From UBA2031 sp037189985 (GTDB lineage: Bacteria > Pseudomonadota > Gammaproteobacteria > Pseudomonadales > Moraxellaceae), in assembly GCA_037189985.1 (NCBI GenBank), contig JBBCJX010000029.1:62001-126000 (forward strand): a stretch of DNA of 64,000 nucleotides, written 5' to 3'. Made by a program: the position numbers and the translations under genes. Under the pieces are notes generated by a model. It was not told where the DNA came from. It searched no databases and saw nothing but the letters and a program-made list of their open reading frames with translations. This document shows, one piece after another, positions 36,115 through 45,531 of this stretch; positions within the stretch are counted from its first letter, which is position 1; every line of letters begins with the position of its first letter.

Positions 36115-36552
36115 ATGATGGATATTCAGGAAATCCGCCAGCTTCTGCCGCATCGTTATCCGTTCTTGCTGGTGGATCGTGTCACCGAAATCGAACCGGG
36201 CAAGCTCATCGTGGGCTACAAGAACCTCAGCATCAACGAAGAGCTTTTCAACGGGCATTTTCCCGAAAAACCCATCATGCCTGGCGTGCTGATTCTGGAA
36301 GCCATGGCCCAGATGGCCGGTATCCTGGGGTTTACCACGACGGGCAAGCGCCCGGCAGACGGTTATATCTACCTCTTCTGTGGCGCAGACAATGTGCGCT
36401 TCAAGCGGCAGGTCGTGCCTGGTGACCGCCTGGTGATAGAGGCGGAGGCCGGTGCCTCGAAACGCAACATCTACAAATTCAGCTGCCGCGCCAGTGTGGA
36501 CGGAGAGTTGGCCGCCAGTGCCGACATCCTGGTGGCAGAGCAGCAGGTCTGA
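36115..36552 (+). CDS. fabZ: 3-hydroxyacyl-ACP dehydratase FabZ
   Basis: A 145-residue hot-dog-fold dehydratase of fatty acid elongation. The catalytic His48 (NGHFPEKPIMPG) and Glu62 (LEAMAQ) are in place, as is the LLPHRYPFLLVDR N-terminus. GAGGAAAG precedes the ATG; a second ATG follows at 36118. It competes with LpxA and LpxC for hydroxyacyl-ACP, and its position before lpxA is conserved. Confidence 0.97.
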   Translation: MMDIQEIRQLLPHRYPFLLVDRVTEIEPGKLIVGYKNLSINEELFNGHFPEKPIMPGVLILEAMAQMAGILGFTTTGKRPADGYIYLFCGADNVRFKRQVVPGDRLVIEAEAGASKRNIYKFSCRASVDGELAASADILVAEQQV

Positions 36553-36576
36553 CTCTCATTTTTTTGGGGATCCATC

Positions 36577-37347
36577 TTGATTCATCCCAGTGCCATTATT
36601 GATCCCAGTGCCGTTCTTGCTCCTGATGTGGAGGTTGGTGCCTTTTCCGTCATCGGTCCCGGTGTGGAAATCGGGGCAGGTAGCCGTATCGGCCCCCATG
36701 TGGTGATCAGTCGCCTGACCCGGATTGGTGAGCGCAACCGCATTTTCCAGTTTGCATCGGTGGGAGAGGATGGCCAGGACAAGAAGTACAAGGATGAACC
36801 GACATGCCTTGAAATCGGGGATGACAATGTCATCCGCGAGTTCTGCAGCATTCATCGGGGCACAGTGCAGGACCAGGGCCTGACAAGAATCGGTAGCCGC
36901 AACCTGTTGATGACCAATGTCCACATTGCACACGACTGCGTCATTGGCGATGACTGCATCATTGCCTCGGGCTCGGGTGTATCCGGCCATGTGCATATCG
37001 GCAATGAAGTCATTCTTGGCGGCATGACAGGCGTGCACCAGTTCTGCCGTATCGGTTCCTATGCCATGACGGCAGGTTGCAGTCTTGTCGTGAAGGACAT
37101 TCCTGCCTATGTCATGGTTGGCGGCAATCCTTGCAAGGCTTTTGGCATGAATTACGAGGGCATGCGCCGCCGGGGTTGGTCAGCCGAAACCATCAACATC
37201 CTCAAGCGTGCCTATCGCGTTGCCTACCGTGAAAGCCTGACGCTGGAAGTCGCCATTACCGAACTGGAAAAGCTGATGGCGGAATGCCCTGAGGTGGCGC
37301 TTTTCGTTGATTCCCTGAAGTCCTCGACGCGCGGCATCGTGCGCTGA
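36577..37347 (+). CDS. lpxA: UDP-N-acetylglucosamine O-acyltransferase
   Basis: A 256-residue left-handed beta-helix protein, first enzyme of lipid A synthesis. The catalytic base corresponds to His119 in VHIAHDCVIGD. The C-terminal helical domain is intact. It begins with TTG 36577, supported by GGGGA six bases upstream and by the exact LpxA N-terminus (IHPSAIIDPSA); no ATG is available before it. Confidence 0.97.
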   Translation: MIHPSAIIDPSAVLAPDVEVGAFSVIGPGVEIGAGSRIGPHVVISRLTRIGERNRIFQFASVGEDGQDKKYKDEPTCLEIGDDNVIREFCSIHRGTVQDQGLTRIGSRNLLMTNVHIAHDCVIGDDCIIASGSGVSGHVHIGNEVILGGMTGVHQFCRIGSYAMTAGCSLVVKDIPAYVMVGGNPCKAFGMNYEGMRRRGWSAETINILKRAYRVAYRESLTLEVAITELEKLMAECPEVALFVDSLKSSTRGIVR

Positions 37348-37353
37348 GCAGTC

Positions 37354-38559
37354 ATGAGCGGGCTCCGGCGCATGCCCCTGAAAATTGGTATCGTGGCCGG
37401 AGAGGTTTCCGGCGATACGCTGGGAGCCGGGCTTATCCGCGAATTCCGTTCCCGTTATCCTGATGCCGAGTTCATCGGTATCGCTGGCCCACAAATGCAG
37501 GCGGCCGGTGCGGTTTCCCTGTTTCCCATGGAGCGCCTGTCCGTGATGGGTCTGGTCGAGGTGCTTGGCCGCCTGCGTGAACTGTTCGGCATACGCGATC
37601 AGTTACTGGCTGCTTTCCTGAAAGAAAAAATCGATCTCTTCATCGGCATTGATGCGCCGGACTTCAATTTGCGCCTGGATGCCTTGCTGAAACCCGCCGG
37701 CATTCCTGTTGTGCATTATGTCAGTCCGTCGGTGTGGGCCTGGCGACAGGGGCGTGTGGAGGGCATGCGTCAGGCCGTCGATACCGTTTTGTGCCTCTTG
37801 CCTTTCGAGAAAAAATTCTATGACGACAAGGGAGTGGATGCGGTTTTTGTCGGGCACCCGCTGGCAGACAGTCTTCCCTTGGTAAATGACACGACTGCTG
37901 CACGTGCTCAACTCGGGCTGCAGGCCGCAGGCGAATACATTGCCCTTCTTCCTGGTAGCCGCAGTGGCGAGATCAGCCGCATTGCGCCGGGGTTGTTTGC
38001 GGCGGCAAAACTGATTCAGCAACAACGCCCACATGCTGGCTTCATCATTCCAGCCATCAACGCTGCCCGTCGTGCCGATATCGAGATGCAGCTCGCCGCA
38101 GCCGGGCTCACGGCCCAGGTTTTTGATGACAGCCCGGGCCTGGGAGCAGGGGCGGGAGTGGGGCGGTTGGTCATGAGTGCTGCCGATGCTGTCGTGCTGG
38201 CTTCCGGGACAGCCACACTGGAGGCCATGCTCCTGAAAAAACCCATGGTAGTGGCTTATCGCCTGCACTGGCTGACTTGGCTGATTGCCCGCCTGATGGT
38301 CAAGACGCCCTATGTGAGCCTGCCCAACCTGCTGGCAGGCGAGAAACTGGTGCCGGAGTTGTTGCAGTTGGCAGCAAGCCCGGAGGCGATTGCTGCAGAA
38401 ACCTTGCGCTGGCTGCAGGACGACATTTACCGGAAAGGGCGCTTGCAGCGATTTGCAGAACTGCATGGAAAACTGAGTCGTCATGCAGATGTGCAGGCAG
38501 CAGATGCACTGGTTCGCCTTCTGCAGAAAACAGGGCGCTTGCCACAGGAGAATGCATGA
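37354..38559 (+). CDS. lpxB: Lipid A disaccharide synthase
   Basis: A 401-residue GT-B glycosyltransferase that joins UDP-diacylglucosamine to lipid X. The N-terminal IVAGEVSGDTLGA, the central YVSPSVWAWR and the C-terminal SGTATLEAMLLKKPMVVAY motifs are diagnostic. ATG 37354 lies six bases after lpxA; ATG 37372 is possible. Its stop overlaps the rnhB start region (ATGATGG). Confidence 0.97.
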   Translation: MSGLRRMPLKIGIVAGEVSGDTLGAGLIREFRSRYPDAEFIGIAGPQMQAAGAVSLFPMERLSVMGLVEVLGRLRELFGIRDQLLAAFLKEKIDLFIGIDAPDFNLRLDALLKPAGIPVVHYVSPSVWAWRQGRVEGMRQAVDTVLCLLPFEKKFYDDKGVDAVFVGHPLADSLPLVNDTTAARAQLGLQAAGEYIALLPGSRSGEISRIAPGLFAAAKLIQQQRPHAGFIIPAINAARRADIEMQLAAAGLTAQVFDDSPGLGAGAGVGRLVMSAADAVVLASGTATLEAMLLKKPMVVAYRLHWLTWLIARLMVKTPYVSLPNLLAGEKLVPELLQLAASPEAIAAETLRWLQDDIYRKGRLQRFAELHGKLSRHADVQAADALVRLLQKTGRLPQENA

Positions 38560-39203
38560 TGGCGGGCAGGAGAGCCGTGCAAGATATGTTTTTCCCCGAA
38601 TTGCCTGTTCTTGACGGCCTGTTGGTAGCAGGTGTTGACGAGGTGGGTCGTGGACCTCTGGTCGGCGCCGTGGTGACAGCGGCTGTCATTCTTGATCCCA
38701 CAAAGCCGATTGCCGGTCTTGCGGACTCCAAGGCACTGACAGACAGGAAAAGACAGGCTCTGGCTCTGGAGATTCGCGAAAAAGCCCTGTGTTTTTCACT
38801 CGGGCGCTGCGACCCGCACGAGATCGACGAGCTCAATATCTTGCGTGCCACCATGGTGGCCATGCAGCGTGCTGTCGCTGGTCTGTTGATCGCACCGCAA
38901 CATGTGCTTGTGGATGGCAACCGCACTCCGAATTTTCCCTGTGCGGCAACGGCAGTGGTCAAGGGCGATGCACGAGTGGCTGCCATCAGTGCAGCCAGCA
39001 TTCTTGCTAAGGTGGCACGGGATGCCGAGATGGATGTCTTGCATGAGCGCTATCCGGAATACGGTTTTGCCAAGCACAAAGGCTATCCCACGGCGGAGCA
39101 TTTTTCGGCGCTGAGTCGCCTGGGGCCGATTCCCGAGCATCGCCGCTCTTTTGCCCCGGTACGCGAGGCTTTGGCAAAAAGGCTGGAGGGAGTATCGAGA
39201 TGA
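38559..39203 (+). CDS. rnhB: Ribonuclease HII
   Basis: A 214-residue enzyme that cuts RNA in RNA-DNA hybrids, including single misincorporated ribonucleotides. The active-site motif VDEVGRGP is at 26-33 (Asp27, Glu28), and VDGN carries a third acid. Two adjacent ATGs (38556, 38559) follow AGGAG; 38559 has the better spacing (8). It overlaps lpxB by one base and dnaE by four. Confidence 0.95.
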   Translation: MAGRRAVQDMFFPELPVLDGLLVAGVDEVGRGPLVGAVVTAAVILDPTKPIAGLADSKALTDRKRQALALEIREKALCFSLGRCDPHEIDELNILRATMVAMQRAVAGLLIAPQHVLVDGNRTPNFPCAATAVVKGDARVAAISAASILAKVARDAEMDVLHERYPEYGFAKHKGYPTAEHFSALSRLGPIPEHRRSFAPVREALAKRLEGVSR

Positions 39204-42200
39204 CAGGATTCGTTCATCTCCACGTACGCAGCGAATTTTCGCTCAAGGACAGCATTGTCCGTATTCCGGAACTGGTGGCGGCAACGGCAAGTGCCGGCAT
39301 GCCTTCGGTGGCCGTGACGGACCTGATGAACCTGTATGCCCTGGTCAAGTTCTATAACGGTGCACAGGGCAAGGGGATCAAGCCGGTCTTTGGCGCCGAT
39401 CTTGTCATCCGCGAAGGTGACGAGCGTTACGACGTTACGGCCCTTGTCATGAACGAGAAGGGTTACGGCAATCTCATCCAGGTTATTTCCAGAGGTTACG
39501 TCGAAGGCAAAGAACTGGGGGAGGTCACCCTGCAGCGCGAATGGCTGGATGCCGCCAGTGAAGGAGTCATCCTGCTGCTGGGAAAGCGCAGCAATGTGGG
39601 TGCATCCCTGCTGGGGTCCGACATGCAGCAGGCAACTCCCCGCCTCCAGCGCTGGATGCAGGTTTTTCCGCAGCGGATTTATCTGGAGTTGACCCGCACC
39701 GGGCGCGAAGGTGATGAAGACTTCCTGCACCATGCCGTGGCGCTAGCCGGTGAGCTGCAATGTCCGGTGGTTGCAACCAATGACGTGCGTTTTCTTGCAC
39801 CCGATGATTTCGAGGCGCATGAAGTCCGGGTCTGCATCGCGCAGAGCTATGTGCTGGGCGACTCGCGTCGCCCCAAGGACTACACGGAGGAGCAGTACCT
39901 GAAGTCGCCGGAGCAGATGGCAGAGCTGTTCTCCGATATCCCCGAGGCGCTGGAAAACACGCTGGAAATAGCACGCCGCTGCACGCTGGATCTGGAGCTT
40001 GGGAAGAATTTCCTGCCGGATTATCCCGTGCCTGCCGGCATGACCATTGCCGAATATTTCGTACAGCATTCGCGCGAGCGCCTGGAAGACCGTTTGCGCG
40101 GGCTGCTGGATGCTTCGGCTCCTGATCATGCCGAACGTCGCAAGATTTATACGGACCGCCTGGAATTCGAGCTGAAAATCATCAACGAGATGGGGTTTGC
40201 CGGCTACTTCCTCATCGTGATGGACTTCATCCGCTGGGCCAAGAACAACGGCGTGCCGGTCGGCCCGGGCCGTGGTTCGGGTGCGGGGTCTCTGGTGGCC
40301 TACGCGCTGGAAATCACTGACCTTGATCCTTTGCCCTATGACCTTCTCTTCGAGCGTTTCCTGAATCCCGAGCGTGTTTCCATGCCCGACTTTGACGTCG
40401 ATTTCTGCATGGACGGACGTGATCGCGTCATTGAGTATGTGGCAAACAATTACGGCCGTGAGGCCGTGTCACAGATCATCACCTTCGGCACCATGGCGGC
40501 CAAGGCTGTCGTACGTGACGTGGCGCGTGTGCAGAGCAAGCCCTATAACCTTGCGGACCGTATTTCCAAGCTTATTCCCTTCACACCCGGCATAACACTG
40601 GAGCAGGCACGCAAGGAAGAACCGCAACTCGACGAGCTGCTCAGCAAGCCGGATGTCAGTGACCACGAAAGTGCGCTGGAAATCTGGGAGATGGCGACCA
40701 AGCTGGAGGGCATCACGCGCGGCGTCGGCAAGCATGCCGGTGGTGTGCTGATTGCTCCCGGCAAGCTGACAGACTTCACACCGGTTTTCTGTGACGAAGA
40801 AGGGCGCTGGGTTAGCCAGTATGACAAGGACGATGTGGAAAAAGTCGGCCTTGTGAAGTTCGACTTCCTTGGCCTGCGTACGCTGACCATCATTGACTGG
40901 GCCCTCAAGGACATCAATGGCAAGCGTGCTGCCCGTGGTGAGCCCGTACTGGACATCATGGCATTGCCACTGGATGACATTGCCTCCTACAAGCTGTTGC
41001 AGGAAGGGCGGACCACGGCGGTTTTCCAGCTTGAATCCCGTGGCATGAAAGAGCTGCTGAAGAAGCTCAAGCCCTCCAGTTTTGAAGACCTTATCGCTCT
41101 GGTGGCGCTCTACCGGCCGGGTCCGCTGGAGTCCGGCATGGTGGATGACTTCATCAATCGCAAGCATGGCCGTGCTCCGGTTGCCTATCCGGATGCGCAG
41201 TACCAGCATGAATCGCTGGAGCCGGTGCTGAAGCCCACTTACGGCGTCATCGTCTACCAGGAACAGGTGATGCAGATTGCCCAGGTCATGGCGGGCTATT
41301 CGCTGGGCGGTGCTGACATGCTGCGCCGCGCCATGGGCAAGAAAAAGCCGGAAGAAATGGCCAAGGAACGCGTGAAGTTCATGGCCGGTGCCGAGGAAAA
41401 GAAGATCGACAAGGATCTTGCCGGCCACATCTTCGACCTGATGGAAAAATTCGCGGGCTACGGTTTCAACAAGTCGCACTCTGCGGCTTATGCCTTGGTG
41501 TCTTATCAGACAGCTTGGCTCAAGGTGCATTATCCGGCCGAATTCATGGCGGCCGTGCTCTCGTCTGAAATGCACAATACGGACAAGATCGTGACGTTCA
41601 TTGAGGAATGTCGCGAGATGAAGCTCAAGATTGAGTTGCCTGACGTCAACCACGGGCACTTCAAGTTCGTCACCCGGGACAACGGTGCCATTGTCTATGG
41701 TCTTGGCGCCATCAAGGGCGTGGGCGAAGGCCCGGTGGAAAGCATCGTAGGTTCTCGCGATGCCGATGGTCCGTTCAAGGACCTTTTTGAATTCTGTCGC
41801 CGCATTGATCTTCGCAAATGCAACAAGCGTACGCTGGAAGCACTGGTGCGGGCGGGTGCTCTGGATGCACTGGGGCCCAACCGCGCAGTGATCATGGCAT
41901 CGCTGGATGAAGCTGTGGCAGCGGCTGAACAGCAGGCCCGCAATGCTGATGCCGGCATTGTCGATCTTTTTGGTGATGTCGTGGATGCGGCCCCAAGTGG
42001 GGAGTTTGCCGAGGCCATTCCCTGGACGGACGATGAGCGCCTGATGGCGGAGAAGGAAACACTGGGGCTGTTTCTCACAGGGCATCCGATTGACCAGTAC
42101 GAAAGCGAGCTTGCCCGTTTTGTCGAGCAGCGGCTTTCGGATTTGCAGCCGACACGGCGTGGCGTGACCACGACTGTGGCGGGGCTGGTACTTGCCACGC

Positions 42201-42676
42201 GCATCCAGAAAGGCATGAGGGGATCGCGTGCTTTTGTCCAGTTGGATGACCGGACCGGGCGTATCGAAGCCGGCCTGTTCGGGGACAGCTACGAGCAGTT
42301 CCGTCATCTGCTGGTCAAGGATACGGTCATCGTGGTGGAAGGTGAGGTCAGCCATGATGATTATGCCGGCGGCCTCAAGATGTCCGTGCGCAAGATCATG
42401 AGTCTGGCCGAGGCACGTGCAGCTCGTAGCCGTGGACTGGAGTTGTCGCTTGATGGCGCGCGCTTGGGCGGAAGGTTTGCCCAGGAGCTGCAGCAGTTGC
42501 TGGCTGCCCACCGGCTGGCCGAAGGCGGGGGTTGCCCGGTACGGGTGCGTTATCGTGGCAGCCAGGCGGCAGCGACCCTGCGTCTGGGGGACAGCTGGCG
42601 GGTACAGGCCTCTGATGAACTGCTCAAACGCCTGCGTCAGCAGTATGGAAGCGAGGCGGTAGAGGTTCTTTACTAA
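39200..42676 (+). CDS. dnaE: DNA polymerase III alpha subunit
   Basis: A 1158-residue replicative polymerase (E. coli 1160). An N-terminal PHP domain starts with FVHLHVRSEFSLKDS. The catalytic aspartates are in PDFDVDF (about 396-402). The tandem HhH and OB domains and a C-terminal tau-binding region follow. The ATG overlaps the rnhB stop (ATGA). Order lpxB-rnhB-dnaE-accA is the classic gammaproteobacterial macro-operon. Confidence 0.98.
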   Translation: MTGFVHLHVRSEFSLKDSIVRIPELVAATASAGMPSVAVTDLMNLYALVKFYNGAQGKGIKPVFGADLVIREGDERYDVTALVMNEKGYGNLIQVISRGYVEGKELGEVTLQREWLDAASEGVILLLGKRSNVGASLLGSDMQQATPRLQRWMQVFPQRIYLELTRTGREGDEDFLHHAVALAGELQCPVVATNDVRFLAPDDFEAHEVRVCIAQSYVLGDSRRPKDYTEEQYLKSPEQMAELFSDIPEALENTLEIARRCTLDLELGKNFLPDYPVPAGMTIAEYFVQHSRERLEDRLRGLLDASAPDHAERRKIYTDRLEFELKIINEMGFAGYFLIVMDFIRWAKNNGVPVGPGRGSGAGSLVAYALEITDLDPLPYDLLFERFLNPERVSMPDFDVDFCMDGRDRVIEYVANNYGREAVSQIITFGTMAAKAVVRDVARVQSKPYNLADRISKLIPFTPGITLEQARKEEPQLDELLSKPDVSDHESALEIWEMATKLEGITRGVGKHAGGVLIAPGKLTDFTPVFCDEEGRWVSQYDKDDVEKVGLVKFDFLGLRTLTIIDWALKDINGKRAARGEPVLDIMALPLDDIASYKLLQEGRTTAVFQLESRGMKELLKKLKPSSFEDLIALVALYRPGPLESGMVDDFINRKHGRAPVAYPDAQYQHESLEPVLKPTYGVIVYQEQVMQIAQVMAGYSLGGADMLRRAMGKKKPEEMAKERVKFMAGAEEKKIDKDLAGHIFDLMEKFAGYGFNKSHSAAYALVSYQTAWLKVHYPAEFMAAVLSSEMHNTDKIVTFIEECREMKLKIELPDVNHGHFKFVTRDNGAIVYGLGAIKGVGEGPVESIVGSRDADGPFKDLFEFCRRIDLRKCNKRTLEALVRAGALDALGPNRAVIMASLDEAVAAAEQQARNADAGIVDLFGDVVDAAPSGEFAEAIPWTDDERLMAEKETLGLFLTGHPIDQYESELARFVEQRLSDLQPTRRGVTTTVAGLVLATRIQKGMRGSRAFVQLDDRTGRIEAGLFGDSYEQFRHLLVKDTVIVVEGEVSHDDYAGGLKMSVRKIMSLAEARAARSRGLELSLDGARLGGRFAQELQQLLAAHRLAEGGGCPVRVRYRGSQAAATLRLGDSWRVQASDELLKRLRQQYGSEAVEVLY

Positions 42677-42870
42677 GGGGCGCAAGGGATGATCCACGCG
42701 GGTCATCCATGCTCTGGGCCATGCAACAAATTGCAGCAAATACGGCCAGACAGCCGATTCGCATCCCCCCGTTCAGGCGGTTAGACTTGGCCGGACTTTG
42801 AACAGGTTCTCAGGAAAGCTGCCATTACCATTGCTTTCCCCACGTGCCTACCCGCACGAATGACGCCAGA

Positions 42871-42888
42871 GGCCCGGTATCCCGGGCC
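42871..42888 (+). promoter_or_regulatory. GC-rich hairpin in the accA 5' region
   Basis: A perfect 7-bp GC stem (GGCCCGG, 42871-42877, with CCGGGCC, 42882-42888) and a 4-base loop lies 23 bases before the accA ATG, just above its AGGAT ribosome site. It could influence accA translation. The rest of the 235-base dnaE-accA gap holds no gene that I can support. Confidence 0.4.
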
Positions 42889-42911
42889 GGCAGGGATCAG
42901 GATAAAAATAC

Positions 42912-43862
42912 ATGAATCCTAACTATCTGGATTTTGAACAACCGATTGCAGAGCTTGAGGCAAAGATCGAAGGTCTCAAGCTGGTAGGTTCCGGCACCGG
43001 TCTCAACATAGAAGAAGAAATCGGGCGCCTTCAAAGCAAGAACATCAAGCTTACTGAAGAGATCTTCTCCAGCCTGTCGGCTTGGCAGGTCTCGCAGATT
43101 TCCCGTCATCCCAAGCGCCCTTACATGCTGGATTATGTAGAGCGGCTTTTTACCGATTTCGATGAGCTCCACGGTGATCGTGTCTTTGGCGACGATGCTG
43201 CCATCGTGGGTGGGACGGCACGCTTCCAGGGTGAGCCAGTCATGGTGATTGGTCATCAGAAAGGGCGTGACGTCAAAGAGAAGGTGCGCCGCAATTTCGG
43301 CATGCCCAAGCCGGAAGGCTATCGCAAGGCATTGCGCCTCATGGAAATGGCCGAACGCTTCAGGATGCCTGTGCTGACCTTCATCGATACTCCGGGTGCC
43401 TATCCGGGTATTGATGCCGAGGAGCGCGGGCAGTCGGAAGCGATTGCCCGTAATCTTGCCGTGATGTCGCGACTCAAGACGCCCATCATTTCTACCGTCA
43501 TCGGTGAAGGTGGCTCCGGTGGTGCGCTTGCCATTGGCGTGTGTGACAGCCTGCTCATGCTGCAGTACAGCACGTATTCCGTGATTTCACCTGAAGGTTG
43601 TGCCTCCATCCTGTGGAAAACCTCCGACAAGGCGCCCGAGGCTGCCGAGGCCATGGGGCTGACTGCCGAGCGTCTCAAGTCCCTGGAGCTTGTGGACGAA
43701 CTCGTCAAGGAACCCTTGGGGGGAGCGCACCGCGACATCGACCTGATGGCAGACAATCTGCGCAAGGCCCTGCTGCGCCAGCTCAAGAAATTGCGTGTGA
43801 TGGATGATGCCGTGCTGCTGGAACGCCGCTATGAGCGACTCATGGGCTACGGTATCCAGTAG
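42912..43862 (+). CDS. accA: Acetyl-CoA carboxylase carboxyltransferase subunit alpha
   Basis: A 316-residue subunit that with AccD transfers the carboxyl group from biotin to acetyl-CoA, the first step of fatty acid synthesis. The conserved GRDVKEKVRRNFGMPKPEGYRKA and the EGGSGGALAIG oxyanion segment are present. AGGAT precedes the ATG. A terminator follows directly. Confidence 0.98.
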   Translation: MNPNYLDFEQPIAELEAKIEGLKLVGSGTGLNIEEEIGRLQSKNIKLTEEIFSSLSAWQVSQISRHPKRPYMLDYVERLFTDFDELHGDRVFGDDAAIVGGTARFQGEPVMVIGHQKGRDVKEKVRRNFGMPKPEGYRKALRLMEMAERFRMPVLTFIDTPGAYPGIDAEERGQSEAIARNLAVMSRLKTPIISTVIGEGGSGGALAIGVCDSLLMLQYSTYSVISPEGCASILWKTSDKAPEAAEAMGLTAERLKSLELVDELVKEPLGGAHRDIDLMADNLRKALLRQLKKLRVMDDAVLLERRYERLMGYGIQ

Positions 43863-43916
43863 TAGCCCCCATGCTGCTCTGGTGAGAAAAAGCACACCAG
43901 ATGACATGACCGAAAG

Positions 43917-43939
43917 CGCCGGCAGATGCCGGCGTTTTT
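43917..43939 (+). terminator. Rho-independent terminator after accA
   Basis: A 7-bp GC stem (43917-43923 with 43928-43934), loop AGAT, then T5. Confidence 0.85.
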
Positions 43940-43955
43940 CGTGGTGGATGAACAC

Positions 43956-45278
43956 ATGCCTGAACATGCCCTGAAGAAATTCCTGCAAGAGCAGATGGCT
44001 GCCGGTGCTGGCGTTCGCCGTCTTGTGCTGGGGTTTTCCGGTGGACTGGATTCCACCGTGATGCTGCATGCGCTGGCTACTGTTGCTCCAGCATTGGGAT
44101 TGGCCGTACATGCCGTGCATGTGCATCACGGGCTGAGTCCGAATGCCGATGATTGGGCCGAACATGCCGAGAGGGTGTGCAGGATGCTTGGCGTCGGCCT
44201 GACTGTGCGCCATGTCACTGTGCGGACGCAGCCCAGCCTGGAGGCGGCTGCCCGTGATGCCCGTCGACAGGCATTGGCAGAGTGTTTGCGAACCGGCGAT
44301 GCCTTGATATTCGCCCAGCACCGGGATGATCAGGCAGAGACCGTGCTGTTTCGCCTCCTGCGCGGGAGCGGCCTTACCGGGCTGGGTGCAATGAAGTCTG
44401 TCAGCAGCATTCCATCGTCGACACAGCCCTCCGCACAAGCATTGCCGCCACAGTCTGTGCCGCAATGGCGCCCTTTCCTGGGATTGTCTCGCCAGCATCT
44501 TGCCAGTCATGCTGCAGAGCATGGACTTGTCTGGATAGAGGATGAGTCGAATCAGGACATGCGCCTGGACCGCAATTATCTGCGCCATGCCGTTTTCCCT
44601 GTTCTGGGTGAGCGTTGGCCTGCTGCCGCTGCCACGCTGGCGGCCACTGCCCTGCGCCTGCAGGAGGCTGATGGTCTCCTGCAGGAAATGGCAGTACAGA
44701 TGGCGGCTGATGCCATTGATGAGCAGGGCCGCCTGAGTGTTTCGGTGTTGCGCTCACTGGAAGGAAAAAGTCTGGGCAATGCCCGTCAGCGCTTGCTCTT
44801 GCGTCACTGGCTGGGCAGTCGGGGATTCACTTTCCCTGATGAAAAGCAGCTGGAAAGAATCCTGGATGAAGTGGCATTTGCCCGTGAAGAGGCTAGGCCT
44901 CTGCTGGCATGGCCTGACTGTGAGATCCGGCGTTACCGCGATGGGCTTTATGCGATGACGCCGTTGCAGCCCGTTCCCCATGACTGGCAGCAGGTCTGGC
45001 ATCCTGCATTGCCTTTGCTGCTGCCTGACGAGCGTCACCTGTCAGCAGCGCCGGCGTTGGCCGGCACTATGCTGCTTGTACGTTATCGTCGCGGTGGTGA
45101 GCACATACGCCATCGTGGCCATCTGCGCGAATTGCGGACGCTCTTGCAGTCCGCTGCCATTCCTCCGTGGGAAAGGGAGCGGCTGCCACTCGTGTTTGCC
45201 GGTGATCAGCTTCTGGCAGTAGCCGGCATCGATATCCTGGCAGACGGAATTCCGGATGGGAGCTTCTGGCTGGAGTGA
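43956..45278 (+). CDS. tilS: tRNA(Ile)-lysidine synthase
   Basis: A 440-residue N-type ATP pyrophosphatase that changes C34 of the CAU-anticodon tRNA-Ile to lysidine, switching its decoding from AUG to AUA. The PP-loop SGGLDS is at residues 28-33. The HHGLSPNADDWA and RDDQAETVLFRLLRGSG motifs follow. ATG 43956 has GGTGGA upstream; an earlier ATG at 43926 lies inside the accA terminator loop and is rejected. accA-tilS adjacency is conserved. Confidence 0.95.
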   Translation: MPEHALKKFLQEQMAAGAGVRRLVLGFSGGLDSTVMLHALATVAPALGLAVHAVHVHHGLSPNADDWAEHAERVCRMLGVGLTVRHVTVRTQPSLEAAARDARRQALAECLRTGDALIFAQHRDDQAETVLFRLLRGSGLTGLGAMKSVSSIPSSTQPSAQALPPQSVPQWRPFLGLSRQHLASHAAEHGLVWIEDESNQDMRLDRNYLRHAVFPVLGERWPAAAATLAATALRLQEADGLLQEMAVQMAADAIDEQGRLSVSVLRSLEGKSLGNARQRLLLRHWLGSRGFTFPDEKQLERILDEVAFAREEARPLLAWPDCEIRRYRDGLYAMTPLQPVPHDWQQVWHPALPLLLPDERHLSAAPALAGTMLLVRYRRGGEHIRHRGHLRELRTLLQSAAIPPWERERLPLVFAGDQLLAVAGIDILADGIPDGSFWLE

Positions 45279-45323
45279 TGATGCCGTAGAGAAGGGATGA
45301 CGGCTGTTGCTGTCATGAGCCAT

Positions 45324-45356
45324 AAAAAAAGCCGCGATGTTTCGCGGCTTTTTTTA
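45324..45356. terminator. Bidirectional terminator between tilS and fabB
   Basis: A 7-bp stem (45331-45337 with 45342-45348) is flanked by A7 and T7 runs that extend the pairing, so it can end both tilS and, from the other side, fabB transcripts. Confidence 0.88.
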
Positions 45357-45443
45357 TGGGATTTATAGACTTGCCTGCCTTGCCTGCCAAAACTGTCGTC
45401 CTGGCAAGGCCCATGCGACGGTGATTTTCCCCACGCAACATGG

Positions 45444-45463
45444 ATTCCGGCTTTCGCCGGAAT
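45444..45463. repeat. REP-like palindrome
   Basis: A perfect 8-bp inverted repeat (ATTCCGGC and GCCGGAAT) with loop TTTC lies in a noncoding gap. Its ATTCCGGC-TTTC-GCCGGAAT form resembles short palindromic elements scattered in many proteobacterial genomes. Only this copy is in the window, so repeat status is inferred. Confidence 0.5.
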
Positions 45464-45490
45464 GACGAATTAGCCTGAGTTTGGTGTTCA

Positions 45491-45518
45491 GGGAATCAAG
45501 TATGTAATTCCCTTTTTT
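45491..45518 (+). terminator. Second stem-loop with T-tract downstream of tilS
   Basis: A 6-bp stem (GGGAAT, 45491-45496, with ATTCCC, 45507-45512) and a 10-base loop is followed by T6 on the plus strand. It would stop readthrough from tilS just before the fabB 3' end. Confidence 0.5.
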
Positions 45519-45531
45519 ATGGCGGGCGAAA

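Noticed and set aside
40469..42739. A 756-residue open frame on the minus strand
   Set aside because: It lies antisense to dnaE, which has full motif support; the frame is open because of the GC-biased codon use of the real gene.
43926..43955. Earlier ATG for tilS at 43926
   Set aside because: It falls in the loop of the accA terminator hairpin; the ATG at 43956 has a ribosome site and the correct N-terminus.
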